From Pricia antarctica (lineage in GTDB: Bacteria > Bacteroidota > Bacteroidia > Flavobacteriales > Flavobacteriaceae), in the NCBI RefSeq assembly GCF_900101815.1, contig NZ_FNAO01000001.1, positions 62,001 through 126,000 on the forward strand: a stretch of DNA of 64,000 nt, in the 5' to 3' direction. The notes under the pieces were generated by a model that was given only the letters and a program-made list of their open reading frames with translations, did not search any database and was not told where the DNA came from. This document shows positions 26,753 through 35,585 of this stretch, piece after piece; position 1 is the first letter of the stretch; every line of letters starts with the position of its first letter. The translations under genes were made by a program, and so were the position numbers.

Positions 26753-27630
26753 GCTTGTTTTTCGGGGTTGTTGTTTTAAGTTTCTTACTCTGGTACTTTT
26801 TCTTAAAACCGCACGACTATGTGGTAAGATTCGAGGTGAAAGCATTACCGGGCACTATCAACCAAACCTTAAAATTTTGGGGAAATCAGCTTGAAGACAA
26901 TGAATTTTTAGAGCAAAATGATCTTCTTAATATCGAAAATCGTATTAAATTCAATGATTCAACGTATACCTATCATTGGAAAATCGAATCGCAGAATGAT
27001 TCCATATCGAAAGTGAAAGTCTACGTTACCGATGACGAACACAGTTTGGCCAACCGTTTGGCCATACCCTTTTCGGAAACCGATTTTGAAAAACGGACAA
27101 AAAGGACCGTTGAAGAATTTACAAAGGCGCTAAAAGATCATCTGCTCAGTTTTAGGGTTACCGTTACCGGCAAGGACGAGATTTCTTCTAAATACTGCGC
27201 CTGCTTCTCCTTGAAAGGCACCCAAAGAGAAAAAGCACGTGGCATGATGGAGTATTATTCATTATTGAGCAATATCATGGCGCAAAAAAAGGTCGTGCTT
27301 GACGGTACACCCTTACTTAAGGTGACAAAATGGAATATGCAAAAAGACAGCATATCCTATGATTTCTGCTTCCCCGTCATTAAATCGGATAGCCTTCCCA
27401 AAACAGAAGGTCTGTCGTATATTCAAATTGAAAAGCAAACTGCCATACGCGCCGTATACCATGGTAACTATATTACCTCCGACAGAGCTTGGTACGCTTT
27501 GGTCGACTACGCTAAAAAAAACAATATCGCCATTGACCAAAAACCTTTAGAAATTTTTCATACCAATCCCAACATGGGCGGGGACGAGCTACAATGGGAA
27601 GCCGAGGTTTTTATGCCTGTTCAGGAGTGA
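26737..27630 (+). CDS. Membrane-anchored protein with C-terminal GyrI-like effector-binding domain
   Basis: A 297-residue protein with a single N-terminal membrane helix (IGLFFGVVVLSFLLWYFFL, residues 5-23) and no lipobox. Residues about 30-150 look like a helix-grip (SRPBCC-like) domain (VVRFEVKALPGTINQTLKFW). The C-terminal third (about 215-297) has the pattern of GyrI-like/AraC effector-binding domains: AVYHGNYITSDRAWYALVDYA and GGDELQWEAEVFMPV. Such domains bind small hydrophobic or sugar-like ligands. It overlaps the second FG-GAP gene by 16 bases, which suggests translational coupling. No DNA-binding part is present. Domain assignments are by pattern and moderately sure. Confidence 0.75.
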   Translation: MGKKIGLFFGVVVLSFLLWYFFLKPHDYVVRFEVKALPGTINQTLKFWGNQLEDNEFLEQNDLLNIENRIKFNDSTYTYHWKIESQNDSISKVKVYVTDDEHSLANRLAIPFSETDFEKRTKRTVEEFTKALKDHLLSFRVTVTGKDEISSKYCACFSLKGTQREKARGMMEYYSLLSNIMAQKKVVLDGTPLLKVTKWNMQKDSISYDFCFPVIKSDSLPKTEGLSYIQIEKQTAIRAVYHGNYITSDRAWYALVDYAKKNNIAIDQKPLEIFHTNPNMGGDELQWEAEVFMPVQE

Positions 27631-27694
27631 AGCTTCAAGTTCCGAAATAGAATTATTTACCTAATTTTGTTTCCCAAGACCTAACATTACTTGG

Positions 27695-28246
27695 ATGCTG
27701 CGTAAATTTCTCTATATATTCCTCTTACTTCTTATTACCGCTTGCGGCGCTAAAAAGAAAACCACGGCTAACAAAACGCGAACCGTTTCGGTGGCGTCGA
27801 CAAAAGAGAATAGGCCAAAAGCCCACTCAGCACCACCAAGTAGAACATCCACTACAAAACGTACTAAGGCCGATTACATCATAGATACTGCCCTGGAATT
27901 CTCGGGAGTACGGTACAAATACGGTGGTACGACCAAAAAGGGAATGGACTGTTCAGGACTTCTATATGTGGCCTTTGCCGAAAACAACGTAAAATTGCCA
28001 AGAGCATCCTACCACATGGCGGAAGAGGGTAGACGCATTGACCTTCGCGATGTTACCAAAGGCGATCTACTCTTCTTCAGAACGACCAAAGGCGCCAAAC
28101 GAATCAACCATGTAGGCATGGTGGTCACTGTCGAAAGGGGGGAAATCAAGTTCATACATTCTTCAAGTTCGCGGGGTGTCATCGTCTCGTCGCTTCGCGA
28201 GGGCTATTGGAACAGTACTTTCGTAAGGGCGAAGCGGGTTTTATAA
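27695..28246 (+). CDS. NlpC/P60 family lipoprotein (C40 peptidase)
   Basis: A 183-residue peptidoglycan endopeptidase candidate that cleaves peptide stems of the cell wall. The signal MLRKFLYIFLLLLITAC has the acylated Cys at 17, followed by a basic, Thr/Ser-rich linker to about residue 55. The NlpC/P60 catalytic Cys lies in MDCSGLLYVAF, and the His in INHVGMVV, with a second polar residue in FIHSSSSRGV. The domain start is SGVRYKYGGTTKKG. It lies 64 bases after the GyrI-like gene and 241 bases ahead of comEC. Confidence 0.93.
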   Translation: MLRKFLYIFLLLLITACGAKKKTTANKTRTVSVASTKENRPKAHSAPPSRTSTTKRTKADYIIDTALEFSGVRYKYGGTTKKGMDCSGLLYVAFAENNVKLPRASYHMAEEGRRIDLRDVTKGDLLFFRTTKGAKRINHVGMVVTVERGEIKFIHSSSSRGVIVSSLREGYWNSTFVRAKRVL

Positions 28247-28409
28247 ATTACATGTCCGTTTTAAGTCCGTTCGCGGTAGGATAGTTCTAAGCCTATATCA
28301 AAATCAAACTCGATCTTAAGGCGAAAGATTCTCAATTCAGAATTAAAACTGTGGTGCAGATTTCTTACAACCTGTACCGTCGTGGATGGGTTCGTGCCTT
28401 TCAACGAAT

Positions 28410-28444
28410 ATTTTCAAATCTTCAATTCAACACATTTTCAAATC
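28410..28444 (+). repeat. 11-base direct repeat upstream of comEC
   Basis: ATTTTCAAATC occurs at 28410-28420 and again at 28434-28444, 24 bases apart from start to start, within 80 bases of the comEC ATG. The rest of the 241-base gap 28247-28487 shows no gene. It could be a tandem binding site, or chance in AT-rich DNA. Confidence 0.3.
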
Positions 28445-28487
28445 AGTACATTGATGCTTTTCATCATCGCCTCATCGATACCCGACC

Positions 28488-30530
28488 ATGAACCTGCTGC
28501 GATTCGTTCCCATAAAACTGACATTGCTATTAGTTTTGGGGATTCTTTTGGGCAGGCACTTGCGACCGGATATCATTTTACCCGTTACTTTTACGGTCCT
28601 CCTTTTAATGCTGCTCGGATTTCTTTTTTATCGGGATAAGCGAGTAACCTCATTTAATACACATGGAAAAAACTCTGTCATATTTGGAATTTTAGTTGTC
28701 TTTACAACTATTTCCATAGGAATCTTGGCCGTGTCATTGACCTATCCAAAAAACCAGCCGGAACACTATGCCCACAAAGACGTTACGGGAAACCACCTGT
28801 GGAAAATCAAAATTCATGAAGTTCTTAAATCCTCTGCTTTTTCAGATCGCTATGTAGCCAAGGTGTTGGCGCTGGAAAACGAAAAAGCGTCGGGTAGACT
28901 ACTGTTAAGTTTTCCTTCGGATGTTTCGATCGAAAAACTCACTGTAGATGACGAGCTGATGGTTTATACCGAGCTATTAGCAATTAATGCACCATTGAAT
29001 CCGCATCAGTTCGACTACAAGAACTACTTGGAAGGTTTAGGCATCATGAATCAGATGCGGTTACAGGGGAACGATTTTATCACGATCCAAAATCCAGAAA
29101 GCACAATTTACGGGGTAGCCGCCAAATTCCGAAATCAAATTATCGCCAACCTGAAAAAAGCCAATTTCGGAAAAGAAGAATTAGGCATTATACAGGCCCT
29201 ATTACTCGGTCAGCGCAACGAGATATCGACGGAAACGTATGACAACTACAAAAATGCCGGCGCGGTACACATTCTTGCTGTTTCCGGATTGCACATTGGT
29301 ATCCTCCTACTCTTACTGCAGTTTTTGCTCAGGCCTATGGAAAGATTGCCCAAAGGAAAAACTTTGAAATTGATTTTGATCGTTGTCATGCTCTGGGGTT
29401 TTGCAGTCTTGGCCGGCCTCTCCGCATCCGTGGTTCGGGCGGTCACCATGTTCTCGTTCGTGGCCTATGCCCTCTACCTCAACCGGCCGAGCAGCACCTT
29501 TAACATTTTGGCACTCTCAATGTTCTTTATCCTCTTGATTATAAATCCGATCCTGCTATTTCAAGTGGGTTTTCAAATGAGTTATGCGGCCGTGTTCGCC
29601 ATCGTTTGGATGTATCCGTTACTTCAACGCCTTTATAATCCGAAGAACAAGGTTGTACGCTACTTTTGGCAATTGCTTTCGGTAAGTATAGCGGCACAGG
29701 CGGGAGTCTTACCTATAAGTCTGTTTTACTTCCACCAGTTTCCGGGCCTTTTCTTTATCTCCAACCTTTTAATCGTTCCCGCATTGGGAGTGATTTTGGG
29801 TACGGGCATCCTAGTTATTTCCCTGGCACTTCTCAAAAGCTTGCCCGATATTCTGGTTACGGCCTACGATGCTTTGATTCGCTGGATGAACGCTATCATC
29901 GGCTGGATCGCCCAACAGGAGTCGTTTATATTTGTAAATATTTCCTTTGATGCCGTACAGCTGGTCTTGGCGTATACCATCCTAACATGTGCCGTTTTTT
30001 TCTTTTCAAAACCTACCTTTAAAAAGTCTATCGCCTTGTCAATGGCCATTATGGGATTCCAATTATGGCTTTTCAACACCTCCTATCAGACGCGGCAAAA
30101 TGAAACCTTGTTCGTAGCCCATCAAACGAGAAACTCCGTCTTGATGCACCAAAAAGGAAACCATATATCGGCCCTGGCACAAGATGAAAAAAGCCTTGAA
30201 CGCTTGACTACGGATTATCAAATTGCCGAACGGATGGCGTCCGTAGCATATCGACCGCTAAAAAATGGGTATCGATGGCGCGATAAAAACCTGTTGATCA
30301 TCGATAGTTTGGGAGTCTATCCAAAGAAAACAACTGAATCGGATTATGTGCTATTGACCGGTTCGCCCAAACTTAACTTGGAAAGGTTGATTGATTCCAT
30401 TCGACCACAAATGATTATTGCCGATGGCAGCAATTACCGAAGTTATATTGAACGGTGGAGGAAAACCTGTAATGAAAGAAAGTTAAAATTTCATTTTACG
30501 GGAAAAGAGGGGGCGTTTTATTTTGAATAA
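28488..30530 (+). CDS. comEC: ComEC/Rec2 family DNA uptake channel
   Basis: A 680-residue polytopic membrane protein. The N-terminal region has two to three helices and a DUF4131-like periplasmic part. The Competence domain shows EELGIIQALLLGQRNEIS and the conserved AVSGLHIGILLLLL. About ten membrane helices follow to roughly residue 510. The C-terminal 150 residues resemble a shortened metallo-beta-lactamase-like domain but lack the HxHxDH metal site, so nuclease activity is not expected here. ComEC carries single-stranded DNA across the inner membrane during transformation. It ends two bases before the convergent POT transporter gene; an AT-only palindrome (30516-30532) spans the junction. 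Confidence 0.92.
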   Translation: MNLLRFVPIKLTLLLVLGILLGRHLRPDIILPVTFTVLLLMLLGFLFYRDKRVTSFNTHGKNSVIFGILVVFTTISIGILAVSLTYPKNQPEHYAHKDVTGNHLWKIKIHEVLKSSAFSDRYVAKVLALENEKASGRLLLSFPSDVSIEKLTVDDELMVYTELLAINAPLNPHQFDYKNYLEGLGIMNQMRLQGNDFITIQNPESTIYGVAAKFRNQIIANLKKANFGKEELGIIQALLLGQRNEISTETYDNYKNAGAVHILAVSGLHIGILLLLLQFLLRPMERLPKGKTLKLILIVVMLWGFAVLAGLSASVVRAVTMFSFVAYALYLNRPSSTFNILALSMFFILLIINPILLFQVGFQMSYAAVFAIVWMYPLLQRLYNPKNKVVRYFWQLLSVSIAAQAGVLPISLFYFHQFPGLFFISNLLIVPALGVILGTGILVISLALLKSLPDILVTAYDALIRWMNAIIGWIAQQESFIFVNISFDAVQLVLAYTILTCAVFFFSKPTFKKSIALSMAIMGFQLWLFNTSYQTRQNETLFVAHQTRNSVLMHQKGNHISALAQDEKSLERLTTDYQIAERMASVAYRPLKNGYRWRDKNLLIIDSLGVYPKKTTESDYVLLTGSPKLNLERLIDSIRPQMIIADGSNYRSYIERWRKTCNERKLKFHFTGKEGAFYFE

Positions 30531-30532
30531 AA

Positions 30533-31942
30533 TCAAGCTCCTTTGGCCGGTTCATGCCCCTCGATCTTAAAATCTGCCTGAATCTCATCAGACACTTTAC
30601 CCTCACCATCTTCGGCGCCATGGGTCAATCGTTTTAATGGTTTAAGACATACAATGACCAAAACGCCGATGAGCGACCATATCACAAGAATACCGGTAAA
30701 TATTTCGAACTCTCCCCAATCTTGCGAAACCTCCCCAATGAGTCCCGCTACTTTATTCCCCAGTCCCGTAGCGGCCCAGTAGAGTCCCATAATAATAGAT
30801 GCATATTTCAGTGGTGCCAATTTGGTTATAAAAGATAAAGAGGGTGGCGAAGCGCAAAGTTCGCCTATAGTATGGAACAGGTATGCCAAAATCAACCAGT
30901 ACATGGCAGAAGAACCATCACTTTCATATTGCATGGAGGCGGCACTCATAAATCCAAAGCCCAGGGCCATAATAATCATTCCTACCGCAATCTTGAAGAG
31001 TGAAGAGGATTCCTTTCCCTTTTTGCGCCATTTCAACCAAAACGCACCAACCACAGTGGCCAGGGTGATGATAAAAAACGAGTTGACCGACTGAAAGACC
31101 GAAGCGGGCACGACGAACAACCCGAAAAAGTCTCTATCGGTCTTTTGTTTGGCATACAAGTTCATCAGGCCGCCTGCCTGTTCAAAGGCCGCCCAAAAAA
31201 GGATAATGAGCAAAAAAGATATCAGCAAAACCTTTATCCGGTCCTTTTCCACCGAGCTCAAAGGTCGATTCAGCATTTCCCTGTTCTTTTCATCTTTCCG
31301 GTCGATTAAGTTCCCCACATGTACCAGATATTTTTGGCCCCACATATAAACGACTTGCCCTAAAATCATTCCTATGGCAGCAAGCCCGAAACCGTAATGC
31401 CAATTGATTTGTTCCCCGACATAACCACATATAATCGGTGCCAAAAAGCCACCAATATTAATACCCATATAATAAATATAGAAGCCGAGGTCGCGACGTT
31501 CATCTTTAGGTTTGTACAAACCGCCCACCATCGACGATATATTGGGTTTTAGGCCACCGACGCCAAAGATGATAAAAAGACAGCCCACATAAAAGGTAGT
31601 CTCCGAATCCAGGGCCAGTATAGCATGGCCTATACAGAGAAGTATACCCCCTACCATAACTGTTTTCTTTTGGCCCAAAAACCGGTCAGCTACCCATCCT
31701 CCGGGAATCGACGACACGTAGACCAGCATCGTATACCATCCATAAAGGGCAAGTGCCTCTTCGTTCGACCATCCAAAACCTCCGTTCTGTTTGCTTGTTT
31801 CCGCTACCAAGAAAAGGGTGAAAAGCGCTCGCATCCCGTAATAGGAAAAACGTTCCCACATTTCGGTAAAAAACAATACGTACAATCCTGCTGGATGCCC
31901 ATAAAGCTCTCTTTGATGTGCGGGCTTATTCGATGTTGCCAT
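30533..31942 (-). CDS. POT family proton-dependent oligopeptide transporter
   Basis: A 469-residue major-facilitator protein of the POT/PTR family that imports di- and tripeptides with protons. The signature EMWERFSYYGMRALFTLFL in helix 1 carries the ExxERF proton-coupling motif, and the PTR2 signatures FYIYYMGINIGGFLAPIICGYVG and the GELCASPPSLSFI segment are present. About 12 membrane segments can be counted. It follows the DPP IV gene on the same strand after 16 bases, so an outer protease releases dipeptides and this protein takes them in. Confidence 0.95.
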   Translation of the reverse strand: MATSNKPAHQRELYGHPAGLYVLFFTEMWERFSYYGMRALFTLFLVAETSKQNGGFGWSNEEALALYGWYTMLVYVSSIPGGWVADRFLGQKKTVMVGGILLCIGHAILALDSETTFYVGCLFIIFGVGGLKPNISSMVGGLYKPKDERRDLGFYIYYMGINIGGFLAPIICGYVGEQINWHYGFGLAAIGMILGQVVYMWGQKYLVHVGNLIDRKDEKNREMLNRPLSSVEKDRIKVLLISFLLIILFWAAFEQAGGLMNLYAKQKTDRDFFGLFVVPASVFQSVNSFFIITLATVVGAFWLKWRKKGKESSSLFKIAVGMIIMALGFGFMSAASMQYESDGSSAMYWLILAYLFHTIGELCASPPSLSFITKLAPLKYASIIMGLYWAATGLGNKVAGLIGEVSQDWGEFEIFTGILVIWSLIGVLVIVCLKPLKRLTHGAEDGEGKVSDEIQADFKIEGHEPAKGA

Positions 31943-31958
31943 ATATTTCTATGTTTGA

Positions 31959-34124
31959 TTAAAGATTCTCCGTAATAAATCGGGTCATTTTGTTGAACAG
32001 GTGTACGCGTGTCATACCGCCATAAATACCATGGTTCTTATCGGGATAAATGGCCATATCGAACGCCTTATTGGCCTGCACCAAAGCTTCGATCATTCGC
32101 ATGGAGTTCTGCACATGTACGTTGTCATCGCCCGAGCCGTGTATGAGCAGATACTTCCCCTTTAGCAATTCAGGATAATTGAGAGGTGAATTATCGTCAT
32201 AACCGCTAGGATTCTCTTCGGGGGTCTGCATAAAACGCTCGGTGTAGATGCTGTCGTAAAATCGCCATGAGGTGACCGGGGCGACAGCTATCGCCGTTTC
32301 AAAGACCTCGTTGCCCTTTAAAATACAGTTGGTCGACATGAACCCACCATAGCTCCAGCCCCAAATCCCCGTGCGGTTTTCGTCGATATAGGACAGTTCG
32401 CTCAACTTTATTGCCGCGGCTATCTGGTCTTCGACCTCATATTTGCCCAGCTCTTTATACGTAATTTTTTTAAAACCGCTTCCCTTAAAACCGGTACCCC
32501 GCCCATCTATGCAGGCCACCACATAACCTTTGGAGGCCAAAACCTCGTGCCAATAATCTCTATCGTTAAGCCATTGATTCGAAACGCTCTGGGAACCGGG
32601 ACCGCTATACTGGTACATCAACAACGGGTATTTTTTGGATTCATCAAAATCCGAAGGCTTGATCATGTACATATTCAAGTCATTGCCGTTGATGTCGATG
32701 GTAGAGAATTCCTTGGGTTGGAATTGATAGTCCTTTAATTTCGTAAGTAGTGCCTTGTTGTTCTTGATCTCTTTGATCTGTTTGCCGTTCAAGGCCTTGT
32801 GCAAGGTATATACCGGAGGCGTTGTAGCACTGGAAAACGTATTGATAAAGTAGGTGAAATCGGCACTGAAATCCGCGGAATTGGTGCCTGCTTCGGCAGC
32901 AAGCGCCTTTTTATCTTGACCGTCGCTTTCGATACTGTAGACGCCACGATTAATAGACCCGTTTTCAGTGGACTGATAGTAGACCTTATCCTCATTCTGA
33001 TCATAGCCAAAATAGCGCGTCACCTCCCAAGGACCTTTCGTGATTTGGTTCATCAGTTTTCCGTCTTGATCATAAAGATAAATATGGTTATAACCGTCTT
33101 TTTCGCTGGTCCAGATAAAGCTGTCGTCGGCCAAAAATGTCAGGTCGTCCGTGACATCGACATAGGCCTCGTCCTTTTCTTCGTGCAAAAGCGAGACCGA
33201 GTTATCCTCCGCATTTACCGCATGTAGTTTTAAATCGTTCTGGTGACGGTTCAACGTCTGTACACTCAGTCGATCGGCATCGTTCATCCATTGTATCCGA
33301 GGGATGTAATACGGATTTCCTAAGTCCACTTTGGATATTTTTTTCGATGCCACATCAAAAAGATGCAAGGTGACCACTGAATTATTCTCCCCCGCTTTTG
33401 GATATTTGAAAATTTCTTGGGATGGATACAGATCCTCACCAAATATATCCATAGAAAATTCGGGCACCTTAGTTTCGTCAAAACGGAGGAAAGCGATTTT
33501 TGTTCCATCGGAATTCCATCCGAAAGCGCGCACGAAGGCAAACTCCTCTTCATAGACCCAATCCGTCACCCCATTGATAATTTGGTTTTTTACGCCATCG
33601 GTGGTCATCTGTTCGGTTTCCTTGGATGCGATATCGAAAAGATACAGATTGTTCTCGGAGACATAGGCTACTTTTTTCCCGTCCGGGGATAGTGCAGGCT
33701 CACGTATTTTACTTTGGGAAATCCGGGTCAATCCCCTTGTGCTGACATCATACACATAAAAAATACCTAAGGTAGACCTCCTAAAAATAGACTCCACCTC
33801 CGTCGCCAAAAGAATTTTAGATGCATTGTCGTTGAATTCGTAGGACGAAAAATAGTCGATTTCGGGTAAATCCTTCGAACTGACCACGGTTCCGACCTTT
33901 TTTAAGGTCGCATAATCATATTTGTCGATGGTCGTGGTCATGGCCGACCTATCGAAATTTAAGACCGTATATTGCATTCCGTTTTCTAGGGAACGTAGGG
34001 CATCAAGACCTTCTGTACGAAAGCCGCCGCTATAGATTTCCTCTACGGTTATCTCTTTTTTTTGGGCATTGGAAATGGTCAAAAGACCGATAAAAAAAAA
34101 CAGGAGTAGAGACGATTTTTTCAT
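31959..34124 (-). CDS. Dipeptidyl peptidase IV (S9 family)
   Basis: A 721-residue exported serine protease that removes X-Pro or X-Ala dipeptides from peptide N-termini. The signal peptide is MKKSSLLLFFFIGLLTISNA. The N-terminal beta-propeller contains TDWVYEEEFAFVRAFGW, in which the double Glu motif that grips the substrate amino group marks DPP IV rather than other S9 enzymes. The alpha/beta-hydrolase domain has the nucleophile in GIWGWSYGGFMS, Asp in IHGSGDDNVH and His in DKNHGIYGG. It is transcribed ahead of a POT transporter, forming a peptide-use unit. Confidence 0.96.
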   Translation of the reverse strand: MKKSSLLLFFFIGLLTISNAQKKEITVEEIYSGGFRTEGLDALRSLENGMQYTVLNFDRSAMTTTIDKYDYATLKKVGTVVSSKDLPEIDYFSSYEFNDNASKILLATEVESIFRRSTLGIFYVYDVSTRGLTRISQSKIREPALSPDGKKVAYVSENNLYLFDIASKETEQMTTDGVKNQIINGVTDWVYEEEFAFVRAFGWNSDGTKIAFLRFDETKVPEFSMDIFGEDLYPSQEIFKYPKAGENNSVVTLHLFDVASKKISKVDLGNPYYIPRIQWMNDADRLSVQTLNRHQNDLKLHAVNAEDNSVSLLHEEKDEAYVDVTDDLTFLADDSFIWTSEKDGYNHIYLYDQDGKLMNQITKGPWEVTRYFGYDQNEDKVYYQSTENGSINRGVYSIESDGQDKKALAAEAGTNSADFSADFTYFINTFSSATTPPVYTLHKALNGKQIKEIKNNKALLTKLKDYQFQPKEFSTIDINGNDLNMYMIKPSDFDESKKYPLLMYQYSGPGSQSVSNQWLNDRDYWHEVLASKGYVVACIDGRGTGFKGSGFKKITYKELGKYEVEDQIAAAIKLSELSYIDENRTGIWGWSYGGFMSTNCILKGNEVFETAIAVAPVTSWRFYDSIYTERFMQTPEENPSGYDDNSPLNYPELLKGKYLLIHGSGDDNVHVQNSMRMIEALVQANKAFDMAIYPDKNHGIYGGMTRVHLFNKMTRFITENL

Positions 34125-34265
34125 AGGAAGTTAAAAATAGATTAAATCGTTCAAGTTTAACCCTATTTTATTGAATAAATAAACTTTCTCGATAATAAGT
34201 TGGATGTTTTATGATGACCCGCTTCTTTCCTTTATCCTTATATTTATCCCTCGAAACCGATTGCT

Positions 34266-35585
34266 ATGACCAAGCCCATCGAGGGATTCTCAAAATTGAC
34301 CAAGGAAGAAAAACTGGATTGGATCACCACCAATTATACCGAAAATTCCGAAGACGCCAAGAAGATCTTGAAACGCTATTGGAATCCGGATAAGACGCTA
34401 CAGCAATTGCACGACGAGTTTATCGAGAACACCCTCACCAATTATTATCTGCCGTTTGGTATCGCCCCTAATTTTTTAATTAACGACACATTGTACGCTA
34501 TCCCCATGGCCATCGAAGAAAGTTCGGTAGTGGCCGCCGCCAGCAAGGCTGCCAAGTTTTGGTTGACCCGCGGTGGCTTTAAGACTAGGGTGCTGGGCAC
34601 TCAAAAAATCGGACAGGTACACTTCATCTTTCAAGGTAATCCTCAAAAATTAAGCGCTTTTTTTGAGGAAATTAAGCCAAAATTATACTCCGAAGCCGTT
34701 CCTATAACTAAAAATATGGAAAAGCGTGGCGGCGGAATCACCGAAATTGAATTACGGAACAAGACAAAGGCCCTTGAAAACTACTATCAGCTCCATTGCA
34801 CCTTCGAGACCTTAGATGCCATGGGCGCCAATTTCATCAATTCCTGTTTAGAGCAGTTTGCCAACACGCTTAAGACCGGGGCTCAAAATTTCGCGTCCTT
34901 TACCAAGGAAGAAAAAAATATCGAGGTGGTCATGGCTATCCTCTCCAACTATGTACCGAATTGTTTGGTGCGTGCCGAGGTCAGTTGTCCTGTGAATCAA
35001 TTAAATGTCGGCGGGCAGCTTTCTTCCGCAGATTTTGCCCAAAAAATGGTCAGGGCCGTTGAAATTGCCAAAGTGGAACCCCATCGGGCCGTGACCCATA
35101 ATAAGGGAATTATGAACGGTATCGATGCCGTAATTCTTGCCACTGGCAATGATTTTAGGGCCGTCGAGGCGGGTGTTCACGCCTATGCCGCAAAAGATGG
35201 GCGGTATAGCAGCCTTACCCACGCCGAGGTAAAAGATAATACATTTCGATTTTGGATCGACGTGCCGCTGGCCCTGGGCACCGTAGGCGGACTGACAAGC
35301 CTGCATCCACTCGTAAAACTGGCCTTGGAAATTCTGGGAAAACCCTCGGCCGAAGAACTGATGCAAATTGTGGCCGTAGCGGGACTGGCACAGAACTTCG
35401 CGGCCTTACGCTCCCTAGTGACCACCGGAATTCAGGAAGGTCATATGAAAATGCACCTGTTGAACATTCTCAACCAATTAGGGGCCACAGAAGCGGAAAA
35501 GACCAGGTTGACCGAGTATTTCAAGAAAAATGCCGCAACACATAGTGCGGTAGTGGCCGCTTTTGAACAGCTAAGAAAGTCGTAA
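34266..35585 (+). CDS. mvaA: Hydroxymethylglutaryl-CoA reductase, class II
   Basis: A 439-residue cytosolic enzyme making mevalonate from HMG-CoA. Motifs are PMAIEESSVVAAASKAAKFW with the catalytic Glu, AVTHNKGIMNGIDAV with the catalytic Lys, and TGIQEGHMKMHL with the C-terminal His. Length and motifs fit class II reductases, often labelled degradative, but here the gene is followed immediately (no spacer) by a GHMP kinase, and other mevalonate genes lie at the window start, so a biosynthetic role is far more likely. A Met at 34211 in another frame is a shadow. Confidence 0.95.
   Translation: MTKPIEGFSKLTKEEKLDWITTNYTENSEDAKKILKRYWNPDKTLQQLHDEFIENTLTNYYLPFGIAPNFLINDTLYAIPMAIEESSVVAAASKAAKFWLTRGGFKTRVLGTQKIGQVHFIFQGNPQKLSAFFEEIKPKLYSEAVPITKNMEKRGGGITEIELRNKTKALENYYQLHCTFETLDAMGANFINSCLEQFANTLKTGAQNFASFTKEEKNIEVVMAILSNYVPNCLVRAEVSCPVNQLNVGGQLSSADFAQKMVRAVEIAKVEPHRAVTHNKGIMNGIDAVILATGNDFRAVEAGVHAYAAKDGRYSSLTHAEVKDNTFRFWIDVPLALGTVGGLTSLHPLVKLALEILGKPSAEELMQIVAVAGLAQNFAALRSLVTTGIQEGHMKMHLLNILNQLGATEAEKTRLTEYFKKNAATHSAVVAAFEQLRKS

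Noticed and set aside
28382-28639. 85-codon frame overlapping the start of comEC
   Set aside because: It runs in another frame of comEC, has no recognisable domain, and comEC has a convincing start at 28488.
30516-30532. TTTTATT-TTG-AATAAAA palindrome between comEC and the POT gene as bidirectional terminator
   Set aside because: The stem contains only A-T pairs and would be too weak to be called a terminator; kept only as a remark.
34211-34393. 60-codon frame over the start of HMG-CoA reductase
   Set aside because: Out-of-frame shadow of the N-terminus of a clear class II HMG-CoA reductase.
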